This document shows, piece after piece, positions 1 to 8,542 of a stretch of DNA of 64,000 bases (the stretch's first letter is position 1; each line of letters opens with the position of its first letter). The notes under the pieces are model-generated. The model was not told the DNA's origin. It searched no databases and worked only from the letters and a program-made list of their open reading frames with translations. This DNA comes from Sphaerochaeta sp. Lineage in GTDB: Bacteria > Spirochaetota > Spirochaetia > Sphaerochaetales > Sphaerochaetaceae. The DNA lies in the NCBI GenBank assembly GCA_022482495.1, contig JAKVPA010000001.1, positions 310,001-374,000 on the forward strand, in the 5' to 3' direction. The position numbers were made by a program, and so were the translations under genes.

Positions 1-430
1 CACGCGGCGTCGTCCTGCCACGGGTTCCTTTGGACGCATTCCGCTTGTCCCTGCGGTCCAGCCAACCGGCGATGTATTCCGGACTCCAGTACACCCGGTC
101 TTTGGGAATGAGTCCCTTCTCCGGCCGGTAGCGCTCCACTCCCAGATAATCGGCAAGCGGTTTCACCCGTGCATCCATTTCGTGATACTGCTGGATGCCG
201 AACGCCCAGTCCCGCCCCTGGGCCATGTCAATGACGGCCAACAGGTGCGACTTCCGCGCCGGTTTGCACTTGTAGTTGAAAAACGATCCATCCTGTTCCT
301 GCACATTGCCCACCACCTCCACCGGAATGGTCAGTTCCATGTGGAATCCGTGTCCCTCCAGAAACGCGACGGCGTCCTGAAGGGAAACAAACAAGGTGTC
401 ATTGCAGGTGGTCAAAGCATGCGTGCCCAT
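1..430 (-). CDS. Hypothetical protein, C-terminus cut by window edge
   Basis: About 143 residues are visible before the frame leaves the left edge without a stop. The ATG at 430 is preceded at about 8 nt by an AGGGGAAGG purine stretch, which supports this start. The protein begins MGTHALTTC and has a basic tail rich in Arg, Lys and Thr. I see no signal peptide, membrane segment or family motif, and I do not recognise it. It follows proB by 52 bp on the same strand with no terminator between, so it may be the third gene of the proA-proB transcript. Function unknown. Confidence 0.55.
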   Translation of the reverse strand, partial: MGTHALTTCNDTLFVSLQDAVAFLEGHGFHMELTIPVEVVGNVQEQDGSFFNYKCKPARKSHLLAVIDMAQGRDWAFGIQQYHEMDARVKPLADYLGVERYRPEKGLIPKDRVYWSPEYIAGWLDRRDKRNASKGTRGRTTPR

Positions 431-482
431 ACCAAAACCTTCCCCTGTATTGTAGGGAAACGACGTCGGAGGCTCAACCCAT

Positions 483-1604
483 TTATTCGACGGAAGAAAG
501 GATTACCATGTCTTCCGGCCGGAAGATCACATCCTTGTGCCCTTTACCCAGGAATGAGTCGATCTCCGTGTTGGTATGCCCGGCCATGAACGCCACTTCG
601 GTGCTGTTGTAGTAGGGAACAGCCTTGGCGAACGCCACGCCGGATCTATCCACCACCTGCACCACATCCCCTTCCCCGAAATCCCCTTGGACGGAGACGA
701 CCCCTTTGGGAAGCAGGCTCTTGTGGGACAGCAAGGCCGCCTTCGCGCCCTCATCCACCACGATGGCCCCTTGATGGGAGTTGTTCAGGATCCACCGCTC
801 CTTTTGGGAGAGCCGTTTCTTCGGATGGATGAAGGAGCCTACATCCTCCCCATCCAGAATCCGGATCAACGCGTCCTTCCCATAGCCGGAAGCGATCACC
901 GTCCCGCAACCGGCGATGGTGGCGATCTTCGCGGCAAGCAACTTGGTCTTCATCCCGCCGACGGCGAACGCGCTGCCCGCCCCTCCGGCGTAGGAGAAGG
1001 TCTGTTCATCCAGCGAGGGAATGTCGGTGAGCAACGTGGCCTCGGGATGTTTCTTGGGATCGGCGGTGTACAGACCTTCGATGTCGGAGAGGATCACCAA
1101 AAGGTCGGCGTCAATCTTCGATGCGACCATGGCGCTCATCCGGTCGTTATCCCCGAACGCAGAACCAATCTCCGCCGTACTGACCACGTCGTTCTCGTTG
1201 AACACCGGCACGACATCCAGATCCAACAACGTGAAGATGGAGTTGCGCAGGTTGACGTACGTCTTGCGGTTGTTCAAGTCACTGCGGGTCAACAGGATCT
1301 GGGAGCAGATCAAGCCATTCTCGGCGAACGCCTTGCGGTAACTGTCCATCAACATCGGTTGCCCGATGGACGCGCACGCCTGGCGCATCGTCACCTGTTT
1401 CACCGCTTCCTTCAGCTTCAGTTCCTTGGCACCCATCCCGACGGCGCCGGAGGAGACCAGGAGCATCTGCAACCCACACTTCTTCAGTGTGGATATCTGC
1501 CGGGCGATATCCTGGATACGGGAGATGTCAATGCCGTTGGGCGCGGAGAGCAGATTGGTGCCCACCTTCACCACGATGCGACGGATATGAGAAAAATCCC
1601 TCAT
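483..1604 (-). CDS. proB: Glutamate 5-kinase
   Basis: Phosphorylates L-glutamate to gamma-glutamyl phosphate, the first step of proline synthesis in the cytoplasm. The 373-residue protein has the amino-acid kinase fold first: VVKVGTNLL near residue 10, VSSGAVGMG near 51 and the FNENDVVS stretch near 155. A PUA-like domain follows at about 275-355. This is the usual full-length two-domain form, near the typical 365-375 residues. Its ATG overlaps the proA stop by four bases (ATGA), so the pair is translationally coupled. No terminator is visible after the stop. Confidence 0.96.
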   Translation of the reverse strand: MRDFSHIRRIVVKVGTNLLSAPNGIDISRIQDIARQISTLKKCGLQMLLVSSGAVGMGAKELKLKEAVKQVTMRQACASIGQPMLMDSYRKAFAENGLICSQILLTRSDLNNRKTYVNLRNSIFTLLDLDVVPVFNENDVVSTAEIGSAFGDNDRMSAMVASKIDADLLVILSDIEGLYTADPKKHPEATLLTDIPSLDEQTFSYAGGAGSAFAVGGMKTKLLAAKIATIAGCGTVIASGYGKDALIRILDGEDVGSFIHPKKRLSQKERWILNNSHQGAIVVDEGAKAALLSHKSLLPKGVVSVQGDFGEGDVVQVVDRSGVAFAKAVPYYNSTEVAFMAGHTNTEIDSFLGKGHKDVIFRPEDMVILSSVE

Positions 1605-2881
1605 ACCAGTTCCTTGTGGGTGAACGGTTTGGCATGAGGCCCCATGTAGGTGGCAACCACCTGCCCCTGTCCGTCAAGCAACCATTTGGTCGTCATCAGG
1701 CCGGAGAGCCCCACCGGTCCCCGGGCATGGATCTTGCTGGTGGAAATACCCACTTCAGCTCCCAGTCCGTAGCGGTACCCGTCGGCAAAGCGGGTACTGC
1801 AGTTGACGAACACATCGGCGGAATCCACCCGATGCTGGAAATCCACGGCAGGGGATGCATCCTGCGTGATGATGGCGTCGGTGTGGTGGGAACCGTGGGT
1901 ATTGATGAACGAAACCGCTTCCCCTTCATCGGCCACCACGTGGATGTTGATCTCCAAGGCAAGGTATTCCTTGTCCCAATCCCCTTCCTTGAACGGGACG
2001 CACCCTTGGGCAAGCGAACACACCTGGGGATCTCCATGGACAGTCACCCCAGCCGTCTGGAACGCCGCGACGATCCGCGGCACGAACGTCGGCGCGATGG
2101 CCTGGTGCACCAAGAGCGTCTCAATCGCGTTGCAGGCCGCCGGATAGTTGGTCTTGGCATCCAGGGCGCACGCTTCAGCCATCGTGAAATCGGCCGATTG
2201 GTCGATGAACATATGGCAGATCCCGCTGGCATGCCCCAGCACCGGAATGGTGGTGTGCTCCATGACGAACCGGACGAACTGGTTGGAGCCGCGGGGGATG
2301 ATCAGATCAAGGTCATCTCGGCACGTCAGCATCAGGGAAACGTCCTCACGGGAGTGGAGCAACAGAAGCCAGCCATCCCCGATTTCCGTCTTCTTGGCGC
2401 TGTCAGAGATGGACTGGGCCAACGCGCGGTTGGTGTGGTCCGCTTCGCTTCCACCCTTGAGAATAATGCCGTTGCCGCTTTTGACGGCCAGAGAGACGAT
2501 CTGGACCAACGCATCCGGCCGTGCCTCGAAGATCATGCCGACCACCCCCAGTGGGACGTTCACCTTCCGGAGGATCAAGTCATGGTCAAGTTCACGTTTC
2601 TCCAGCACCTTGCCGATGGGATCCGGCAATGCGGCCACTTCCTGTACGCCTTTGGTCACCGCGTCCAGCTTCTCCTTGCTCAGTGTCAGCCGTGAGATGA
2701 CCGATGGAGCAAGGTCTTTGCCCAAAAGAAGATCCTCCTGGTTGGCCGCCTGGATGGCAGGCCAGTCCCGTTGGAGCCCTTCGGCGATGGCGGAAAGAAG
2801 CTCGACGCGACGGGCGTTGTCCGACGCTGCGAGCCTTGCGCTGTTCAGTTTCACCTGATGGATCTGTTCACGTGTCGTCAT
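1601..2881 (-). CDS. proA: Gamma-glutamyl phosphate reductase
   Basis: NADPH-dependent reduction of gamma-glutamyl phosphate to glutamate-5-semialdehyde in proline synthesis; partner of ProB. The 426-residue product has aldehyde-dehydrogenase-fold motifs: GMIFEARPDA near 118, ILKGGSEA near 139 and YPAACNAIETLL near 250, which holds the catalytic Cys. An upstream TTG at 2917 would extend the frame by 12 residues, but that TTG lies in a good -35 hexamer. The ATG at 2881 lies 7 nt after a -10 (TATCGT) and has only GGGG immediately before it, so I take the ATG as a leaderless start. Length fits the family (about 415-430). First gene of proAB. Confidence 0.94.
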   Translation of the reverse strand: MTTREQIHQVKLNSARLAASDNARRVELLSAIAEGLQRDWPAIQAANQEDLLLGKDLAPSVISRLTLSKEKLDAVTKGVQEVAALPDPIGKVLEKRELDHDLILRKVNVPLGVVGMIFEARPDALVQIVSLAVKSGNGIILKGGSEADHTNRALAQSISDSAKKTEIGDGWLLLLHSREDVSLMLTCRDDLDLIIPRGSNQFVRFVMEHTTIPVLGHASGICHMFIDQSADFTMAEACALDAKTNYPAACNAIETLLVHQAIAPTFVPRIVAAFQTAGVTVHGDPQVCSLAQGCVPFKEGDWDKEYLALEINIHVVADEGEAVSFINTHGSHHTDAIITQDASPAVDFQHRVDSADVFVNCSTRFADGYRYGLGAEVGISTSKIHARGPVGLSGLMTTKWLLDGQGQVVATYMGPHAKPFTHKELV

Positions 2882-2888
2882 GCCCCAT

Positions 2889-2917
2889 ACGATATCCAGA
2901 ATGGGGGCGACGGGCAA
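2889..2917 (-). promoter_or_regulatory. Promoter of proAB, predicted leaderless
   Basis: Reading on the minus strand: TTGCCC, 17 bp, TATCGT, then 7 nt to the ATG of proA at 2881. Transcription would start at or next to the start codon. This is a sequence match only. Confidence 0.6.
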
Positions 2918-2942
2918 GCGGAACAGGGTGGTTTTCCGCTGG

Positions 2943-4682
2943 TTACTTCTCCAACGGGACCAATTGGAACGTCGTCACGTCAAACAGCCCCAGATCGGTG
3001 ACCTTGTAGGCGGGAATGACGGGAAGCGCCATGAAGCAAAGCGTCATGAACGGCTCCACCGCGCGGCTCACGCCGAGTTCGGTGTAGGCGAGCTCATGCA
3101 ACCTGCCCAACTGGTCATTCACTTCTGAGGCGGAAAGCGTGGTCATCAAGCCGGCGATGGGAAGCGCCAGGTGTCCGACGACCTTCCCGTCCCGGATGAT
3201 CGTCATGCCGCCACCCATGGAAACCAGATCCTTCACCGCTTCTTCCATATCGGCGTCATTGTCTCCGGTGACGATGATGTTGTGGGAGTCATGGGCGATG
3301 GAAGTCGCGATGGCGCCGTGCTTCAGTCCATAGCCACGGATCAAGCCAAGACCGACATTTCCTGTCCCATGATGGCGTTCCACCACGGCGATCTTCAGGA
3401 TGTCTTGGGCGGGATCGTGTTTCCACAGGCCCTGCTCCACCGTCACGTCCGCCTCCCCTTTGCCGGTAACCACGCTGCCCGGAATGATGTCGATCACCCG
3501 GACATGGGGGGAAGCGAGGTGCAGTTCCAGTTTCTTCTGGGAAAAATCCTTCACCTGCATCCGGCCACTGACGTTTTTGGCTTCCACCGGAGCGGAAGGA
3601 GCAAGAATTCTTCCGTCCTTGGCCACCAGCTTGCCCAGAACGTACACCTCTGAGGGGTTTGCCTGGCTGACATCGGGGACCAACAGGAAATCGGCACGAC
3701 GGCCCGGGGCGATGGCGCCGCGGTCATCCAGACGGTAGCAGTCCGCCGCGTTGATCGTCGCGATGGCATAGGCGTCTTCCGCCGCCATGCCATGGGCGAT
3801 GGCCATCCGTACGTTGTTGTTGATGTGTCCTTCTTCCAGAATGCTCTTCGGTTGCCGGTCATCCGTGCAGAACAAGCACCGGGTGATGTTGTGTTGGTTC
3901 ACCCAGGGAAGCAGGTTGAGCAGATCCCTGCACGCCGAACCTTGGCGGAGCATCACGTACATGCCCCGGCGTATCCGGTCATGGAGCTCTTCCGGCGTTG
4001 CGCATTCATGATCCGTCTTGATTCCCGCCCCGGCATAGGCGTCCAGTCCGCTGCCTTTCACCGCCGGGCTGTGGCCGTCGATGGGAAGTCCCGCCAGTTT
4101 CGCCTCCCATATCTTGTCCAATACAAACGGAGTTCCGGAAACCACACCGGGGTAGTTCATCATCTCACCCAGCCCGAGAATCCGATCCTTTCCGAACATC
4201 TTCTTGATGTCCTTGGCCAGCAGGGTTGCGCCGGCGTGCTCGAAATCGGTGGCAGGCACGCAGGAGGGGACCATGAACTGGACGGACAGCGGCGTCTTCG
4301 CCGAGGAAGCCAGCATGTATCTCAGGCCATCCAGCCCGCAGACGTTGCAGATCTCATGGGGATCGGCGACGACGGTGGTCGTTCCGCAAGGTACGACCAG
4401 ATTGGAAAACTCGCTGGGGGCCAGGTAGGAAGACTCGATGTGCTCATGGCCGTCGATCAGACCGGGGACCAGGTACAGGCCATGGGCGTCCACCATCTCC
4501 TTGCCCTTCCCTTTTCCCGGTTCGGCAAAGCCGGCGATATACCCTCCGCTGACCAACAGGTCACCGTCAAACCACTGTTTGTTGAATACATCCAGGATAT
4601 GGGCTCCACTGACGCACAGGTCGGCGAGCTTTCTTCCATCCGCAACGGCGATGCCGTTTTCCCACGAACGACGCGATCTCAT
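2943..4682 (-). CDS. adeC: Adenine deaminase
   Basis: Hydrolyses adenine to hypoxanthine and ammonia (purine salvage, cytoplasm). The 579-residue product has the amidohydrolase metal motif LIDGHEHIESS near 80, GHSP near 190 and the Ade-type C-terminal domain with VTGDNDADM and SMGGGMTI. Length matches bacterial Ade (about 570-600). The frame can be extended upstream, but ATG 4682 has GAGGTGAT 4-5 nt upstream and I prefer it. It lies about 60 bp upstream of proA with no clear terminator. The hypoxanthine-type permease at 6123 is a logical partner, now separated from it by an insertion sequence. Confidence 0.95.
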   Translation of the reverse strand: MRSRRSWENGIAVADGRKLADLCVSGAHILDVFNKQWFDGDLLVSGGYIAGFAEPGKGKGKEMVDAHGLYLVPGLIDGHEHIESSYLAPSEFSNLVVPCGTTTVVADPHEICNVCGLDGLRYMLASSAKTPLSVQFMVPSCVPATDFEHAGATLLAKDIKKMFGKDRILGLGEMMNYPGVVSGTPFVLDKIWEAKLAGLPIDGHSPAVKGSGLDAYAGAGIKTDHECATPEELHDRIRRGMYVMLRQGSACRDLLNLLPWVNQHNITRCLFCTDDRQPKSILEEGHINNNVRMAIAHGMAAEDAYAIATINAADCYRLDDRGAIAPGRRADFLLVPDVSQANPSEVYVLGKLVAKDGRILAPSAPVEAKNVSGRMQVKDFSQKKLELHLASPHVRVIDIIPGSVVTGKGEADVTVEQGLWKHDPAQDILKIAVVERHHGTGNVGLGLIRGYGLKHGAIATSIAHDSHNIIVTGDNDADMEEAVKDLVSMGGGMTIIRDGKVVGHLALPIAGLMTTLSASEVNDQLGRLHELAYTELGVSRAVEPFMTLCFMALPVIPAYKVTDLGLFDVTTFQLVPLEK

Positions 4683-4823
4683 CGTTATCACCTCATTGCC
4701 AAGTGTACCATGATGCAAAATGTTTGCAACACTCCCTTCGTCATTTTGTCCGTCCGGAACACAGAATATCGCAAACGAGCAAAAAAAATTCTGAGGATTT
4801 CATCAAGCTTGCGTAATTCTTAT

Positions 4824-6013
4824 AAATGGGTGATTGCAAACGAGTGGTGACAATCGGTGAGAAACCCGTATAATGTGATGCGAGAGTTTCCAAGGCAAGA
4901 TGTAGCGAGCGTGGTGGCCCAATACGTTTTGCCAAGGAAACGCTCAATAGAGGCCACCACCTTGAAGAAGCATAATCACATGAAGTCCAGGAAGGCGACT
5001 CCCTGGGACGGGATGACGGACCTGACTCCCACAGAGGAATACATCAGGGACCATCATCAGGAACACTACCGGATTCATCACCAGACGTTGGGTGAGGACA
5101 TGGAATCGTCGCTGTTGAACAGCCGGAAGCCGGAACGCTGCAGTTACTGCGGGTCCAAGGATTTCATCCGTTTCGGTCACAACGCAAGCGGTGTCCAAGT
5201 CTATCGTTGCCGTTCCTGCGGCCGCAGGTTCACGGTGCTGACGGGGACGATCTTCGACTCGCACAAGATTCCCATCAGCGAATGGATTGAGTTCCTCTAC
5301 AACCTGTTCTCGTTCGTCAGCCTTACCGCCGACTCCTGGAACAACAAGAATGCTTTCACCACATCGAAATACTGGCTCGAGAAGGTGTTCCTCCTCGTCG
5401 GGGAGTACCAGAAGGGCATCAAGCTGAAGGGTGATGTGGTTCTGGACGAGACCTTCTATCCCGTAAGGTCAGAGGAAACCGTCTGGAAAGACGGGAAGAA
5501 GCTCAGGGGCCTTTCCGTCAACCAGATATGCATCGGCGTCGCCTGCGACAACGAGCATGTGTTCTGCGTCCTGGAGGGCAAAGGGAAGCCGTCACAGGGA
5601 AAGACGTGGTCGGCTTTCAAGGACCATATCGAGAATGGTTCCGTGCTCATCCACGACAAGGAAAACGCCCACAAGACGCTTGTTTCCGGCCTTGGTCTCA
5701 CCAGCATGTCCTACGATGCGAGGGAGATCAAGAAACTTGACGACAGGGACAATCCTCTGGAACGGGTGAACAGGATACACTTTCTCCTGAAAAGGTTCTT
5801 CATGGCGCACTCGAGTTTCAAGAGGGAATACATCGGCGGGTTCATCGACCTGTTCCCTTTCGTGATGAATCCACCGTCGGAAAAGCTGGAAAAGGTCAAG
5901 GTTCTGCTCGATTTGGGATTGACCCACGCCCAAATACTCCGATTTCGTGATGATTTTCTTGAAATCAAGCATTCAGATTGAGTTTTTCACCACTCGTTTG
6001 CAAGTACCCATTG
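4824..6013 (+). mobile_element. IS1595-family insertion sequence, apparently complete
   Basis: A 1190-bp element with one transposase gene. The ends are 27-bp inverted repeats (4824-4850 and 5987-6013) that differ at only three positions; the inner 17 bases, TTGCAAACGAGTGGTGA, match perfectly. The 9-bp sequence AATTCTTAT occurs directly outside both ends (4815-4823 and 6014-6022) and is the likely target duplication. IS1595 elements usually give 8 bp. Intact ends and open reading frame suggest a recent insertion. It sits between divergent adeC and the purine permease gene and may have displaced their control region. Confidence 0.9.
4857..5981 (+). CDS. IS1595-family (ISXO2-like) transposase
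   Basis: Catalyses cut-and-paste or copy movement of the surrounding element. In this 374-residue frame a zinc ribbon comes first (Cys95, Cys98, Cys118, Cys121; CSYC and CRSC), followed by the FTVLTGTIFDSHK linker region. The DDE-like catalytic part carries LDETF and IHDKENAH, and a C-terminal ERVNRIHFLLKRFF stretch is characteristic of the ISXO2 group. The longest frame begins at a GTG just inside the left inverted repeat. In-frame ATGs at 4878 and 4980 are alternatives, since none has a clear Shine-Dalgarno. The zinc ribbon is complete from any of them. Confidence 0.9.
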   Translation: MRNPYNVMREFPRQDVASVVAQYVLPRKRSIEATTLKKHNHMKSRKATPWDGMTDLTPTEEYIRDHHQEHYRIHHQTLGEDMESSLLNSRKPERCSYCGSKDFIRFGHNASGVQVYRCRSCGRRFTVLTGTIFDSHKIPISEWIEFLYNLFSFVSLTADSWNNKNAFTTSKYWLEKVFLLVGEYQKGIKLKGDVVLDETFYPVRSEETVWKDGKKLRGLSVNQICIGVACDNEHVFCVLEGKGKPSQGKTWSAFKDHIENGSVLIHDKENAHKTLVSGLGLTSMSYDAREIKKLDDRDNPLERVNRIHFLLKRFFMAHSSFKREYIGGFIDLFPFVMNPPSEKLEKVKVLLDLGLTHAQILRFRDDFLEIKHSD

Positions 6014-6122
6014 AATTCTTATCACAAACAGGCAAAAGAGTACCATCGATTTTTCTTGGATGTTCCCTTAATGAGTGATAGGATGTGGATAGTATTGTTC
6101 CCTAAGAGAAGGAGAGTCACGT

Positions 6123-7421
6123 ATGGAAAAATTCTTTAAGGTCAAGGAGAAGGGAAGTTCCGTCAACACCGAGATTATGGCGGGCGTCACCACCTTCCTC
6201 ACCATGGCGTACATTCTCGCCGTCACCCCGGGAATCCTTTCCGCAGCAGGAATGGATTTCTCCAAGGTGTTCGCGGCAACGGCCATTGCATCCGCCATCG
6301 CCACGCTGGTCATGGCGTTCTGTGCCAACCTGCCGTTCGCGTTGGCTCCAGGCATGGGATTGAACGCGTTCCTTACCTACACCGTTTGCATTGGCATGCA
6401 GAAGAGCTGGCAGTTCGCCCTCACCGCGGTGTTTGTGGAAGGTCTGATCTTCATCGCCCTGACGGCCTTCAACATCCGGGAAGCGATCGTCAACGCCATT
6501 CCTGCCAACCTGAAGAAGGCCATTGGAGCGGGTATCGGCCTGTTCATCGCCTTCATCGGCATGCAGAACGCCGGGATCATCTCCGGCTCTCAGGCGACAC
6601 TGGTCGAGCTCTCGCCGACCTGGTACAAAGGCGCTCCGCTGCTGGCAATGATCGGCGTGCTGATCATCGCCATTCTGATGGCCCGCAAAGTCAGAGGCGC
6701 CATTCTGATCGGCATCATCGTCTGCACCATCATCGGCATCCCGATGGGACTGACCAAGTATGCCGGTGGCAGCTATGTCCCCCCCGCTCCGTACTTCTGG
6801 CCGTTTGACTTCCATGCCGTCGCCCAGGCTCCTGGTGAATTCATCTTCGTGATGTTCACCTTCCTGTTCGTCGATATGTTTGATACGGTCGGCACGTTGA
6901 TCGGATGCGCCAACAAGACCAACATGATGGATAAGGATGGAAACATCGTCAATTGCAAGCAGGCGTTGTTTGCTGATGCCATCGGCACGACGGTCGGCGC
7001 GCTTCTGGGAACCTCCACCGTCACGACATTCGTCGAATCCTCTTCCGGCATCGCCGAAGGCGGACGCACCGGCATGACCAGCTTCGTGGTGGCCATCCTG
7101 TTCCTGCTCTCCCTGTTCCTCGAGCCGTTGTTCGGTTCCATCCCCAGCGCCGCCACGGCGCCTGCGTTGATCATCGTCGGCGTCTTGATGATGTCCCCGG
7201 TGAAAGACATGGATTGGGACGACATCACCGAAGCGGTCCCGGGTTTCCTCACCATGCTGTTCATGATCGTCGCCTACTCCATCGCGGACGGCATCATGAT
7301 GGGTATCCTGTCCTTCGTGTTGATCAAGCTGATCAGCGGCAGACAGAAGGAAATCACCGCGATGACATGGGTATTGTTTGGATTGTTCATTTTCAAGATC
7401 GTGATGAAAGCGTTGGTGTGA
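6123..7421 (+). CDS. NCS2/AzgA-type purine (guanine/hypoxanthine) permease
   Basis: Proton-coupled uptake of purine bases across the inner membrane. The 432-residue, very hydrophobic protein has family landmarks: MAYILAVTPGILSAAG near 30, the APGMGLNAF loop near 77, FVDMFDTVGTL near 250 and GALLGTSTVTTFVESSSGI near 300. Length is typical for the AzgA branch. GAAGGAG lies about 8 nt before the ATG. The IS1595 element ends 110 bp upstream. The link with adenine deaminase across the IS suggests purine salvage, with hypoxanthine or guanine as the likely substrate; specificity cannot be read from sequence alone. Confidence 0.9.
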   Translation: MEKFFKVKEKGSSVNTEIMAGVTTFLTMAYILAVTPGILSAAGMDFSKVFAATAIASAIATLVMAFCANLPFALAPGMGLNAFLTYTVCIGMQKSWQFALTAVFVEGLIFIALTAFNIREAIVNAIPANLKKAIGAGIGLFIAFIGMQNAGIISGSQATLVELSPTWYKGAPLLAMIGVLIIAILMARKVRGAILIGIIVCTIIGIPMGLTKYAGGSYVPPAPYFWPFDFHAVAQAPGEFIFVMFTFLFVDMFDTVGTLIGCANKTNMMDKDGNIVNCKQALFADAIGTTVGALLGTSTVTTFVESSSGIAEGGRTGMTSFVVAILFLLSLFLEPLFGSIPSAATAPALIIVGVLMMSPVKDMDWDDITEAVPGFLTMLFMIVAYSIADGIMMGILSFVLIKLISGRQKEITAMTWVLFGLFIFKIVMKALV

Positions 7422-7441
7422 TCACCATACACGTCACACGG

Positions 7442-7468
7442 CAGGGTCGGGAAACCGGCCCTGTTTTT
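7442..7468 (+). terminator. Rho-independent terminator of the permease gene
   Basis: Stem CAGGGTCGG / CCGGCCCTG with a GAAA loop, followed directly by TTTTTG, 20 bp after the permease stop. Confidence 0.92.
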
Positions 7469-7475
7469 GTTTCCA

Positions 7476-7504
7476 TTGCCGGCAAGCGTTTTTTGGACTA
7501 TATT
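7476..7504 (+). promoter_or_regulatory. Promoter of the small membrane protein gene
   Basis: TTGCCG, 17-bp spacer, TATATT, placed just after the upstream terminator and 24 bp before the start codon at 7529. Unlike many promoters here, this one leaves room for a leader with a Shine-Dalgarno. Confidence 0.6.
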
Positions 7505-7528
7505 CGATGACGTACGGAGGTACAGCAT

Positions 7529-7837
7529 ATGGATGAAATCAACATCACCCAGAATCCCCAGCGGAGGGACAACAGCTCGCTCGTCGCGCTGGTGATGGGT
7601 ATCCTTTCCATCGTCTGCAGTCTGACTGGGTTGATGCCGGTAGGCTTGGTGCTTGGCATCATTGGCATCGTCCAAGGAAACAAAAACCGGAAGATTGATT
7701 CGGAAGCCCATGCGGGATTCGTCTGCTCCATCATCGGAACAGCCCTTTCCGGAGTGTTCGTCCTGCTGGTCATCGTCTTCCTTATCGCCTTCGGCGCATT
7801 TTTCCATGCAGCGTGGATGCCGATGATGTTCTGGTAA
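7529..7837 (+). CDS. Small DUF4190-like membrane protein
   Basis: A 102-residue protein with a short polar N-terminus followed by two hydrophobic segments (about 18-48 and 66-95), rich in Gly, Val and Ile. The ALVMGILSIV...LVLGIIGIVQGNK pattern, followed by a second segment beginning AGFVCSIIGTALSG, is the usual form of DUF4190 proteins, whose role is not established. A GGAGG site lies about 9 nt before the ATG. It appears monocistronic, flanked by a terminator upstream and by the small-RNA promoter downstream. Confidence 0.75.
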   Translation: MDEINITQNPQRRDNSSLVALVMGILSIVCSLTGLMPVGLVLGIIGIVQGNKNRKIDSEAHAGFVCSIIGTALSGVFVLLVIVFLIAFGAFFHAAWMPMMFW

Positions 7838-7873
7838 CGCTCCAGGATTGGGCAGAAAAAATGGGTCCAACTC

Positions 7874-7901
7874 TTGACGTAAATTGAAACTGTGATATCC
7901 T
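7874..7901 (+). promoter_or_regulatory. Promoter of candidate small RNA
   Basis: TTGACG, 16-bp spacer, TATCCT. It points into a gene-free stretch that ends in a strong terminator about 130 bp downstream. Confidence 0.55.
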
Positions 7902-7907
7902 GATGAA

Positions 7908-8034
7908 TACACCAGAAGGTAAAGACACACGGCATGAGTGCCTTTACGTTTCACGAACGATTCTCGGTACGTAATCTCCAATGGAACGAGGAATTGACTG
8001 GGGGAGGGCAGACAGTTTGTCTGCCCCCATTTTG
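7908..8034 (+). ncRNA. Candidate small structured RNA of about 127 nt
   Basis: This stretch runs from a plausible promoter to a strong intrinsic terminator and contains no convincing gene. Near the 5' end, GTAAAG (7919-7924) can pair with CTTTAC (7942-7947), enclosing a second small hairpin GGCA-TGAG-TGCC (7931-7942). A CGTT-TCACG-AACG hairpin follows, and ATTCTCG can pair with CGAGGAAT. An ATG at 7934 opens a frame, but it sits in the first hairpin, has poor ribosome-site spacing and reads through the terminator, so I favour RNA over protein. It is not recognisably 6S, 4.5S, tmRNA or RNase P. Confidence 0.45.
8006..8034 (+). terminator. Terminator of candidate small RNA
   Basis: Perfect 9-bp stem GGGCAGACA / TGTCTGCCC with a GTT loop, followed by CCATTTTGT. 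The minus side lacks a T-run, so it serves the plus strand. Confidence 0.8.
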
Positions 8035-8041
8035 TATCCCC

Positions 8042-8542
8042 TCACCCCTTCCGGATTCCCTCCAGGTAACGGGAGAGAACATCTGCGTAGATGGCGCGCT
8101 TCTCTTCCCGTGGCATCGTATTGGCGCTGCTGGGGGAAGGAAGGGCGTGGAACGCGATACCCTCGGGATAGTATCCGACCAACCGGTGGTAGAACGCCTC
8201 TGCCGTTTTCCCGGTGAAACAGACCGCCTTGAGCAACGGATGGCGGGAAATGAACGGAACCAAGTCATTGGGCTCGACCTTCCGATACCCGCTATCCAAC
8301 GATCCTACCCGGTCGAACCGGGAAAGGACGTCCCACAGGGCGATATGATGGACAAGCAGCAACCGTTGCTTGTCCGCATAGGTCGAAGGCTGTTCGTTCC
8401 ACAACGAAGCCATGATGGGCCAGAACCCGTTCATCCGGTTTCCGTAGTATTCCTTCCTCCGAAGCGACTCCAACGAAGGCCCCGTCCCAAGGATCAGGAC
8501 ACGGGCATCGACATCAGCGATCGGAGGAAACCCATCGGTCAT
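8042..8542 (-). CDS. Hypoxanthine/uracil DNA glycosylase (UDG superfamily)
   Basis: Probably removes deaminated bases (hypoxanthine or uracil) from DNA in base-excision repair. The 166-residue protein has the superfamily opening FPPIADVDARVLILG near residue 5, the YYGNRMNGFWPIM block near 32-44 and a closing HALPSPSSAN motif. The short length and the NGFW block fit the hypoxanthine-DNA glycosylase branch (family 6) better than Mug or family 4. Its ATG overlaps the stop of the upstream flavoprotein gene (ATGA), so the two are translationally coupled. Confidence 0.82.
   Translation of the reverse strand: MTDGFPPIADVDARVLILGTGPSLESLRRKEYYGNRMNGFWPIMASLWNEQPSTYADKQRLLLVHHIALWDVLSRFDRVGSLDSGYRKVEPNDLVPFISRHPLLKAVCFTGKTAEAFYHRLVGYYPEGIAFHALPSPSSANTMPREEKRAIYADVLSRYLEGIRKG

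Noticed and set aside
576-1637. Long plus-strand frame opposite proB (and similar long frames opposite proA, adeC, the RND gene and others)
   Set aside because: Shadow of the real gene in a GC-rich genome; no family features, odd amino-acid use rich in Arg and His, no ribosome site.
4683-4823. Purine riboswitch upstream of adeC or the permease
   Set aside because: None of the conserved loop bases of the purine aptamer are visible on either side of the IS.
4741-4947. Small minus-strand frame across the left end of the IS1595 element
   Set aside because: It straddles the insertion boundary and has no ribosome site or family features.
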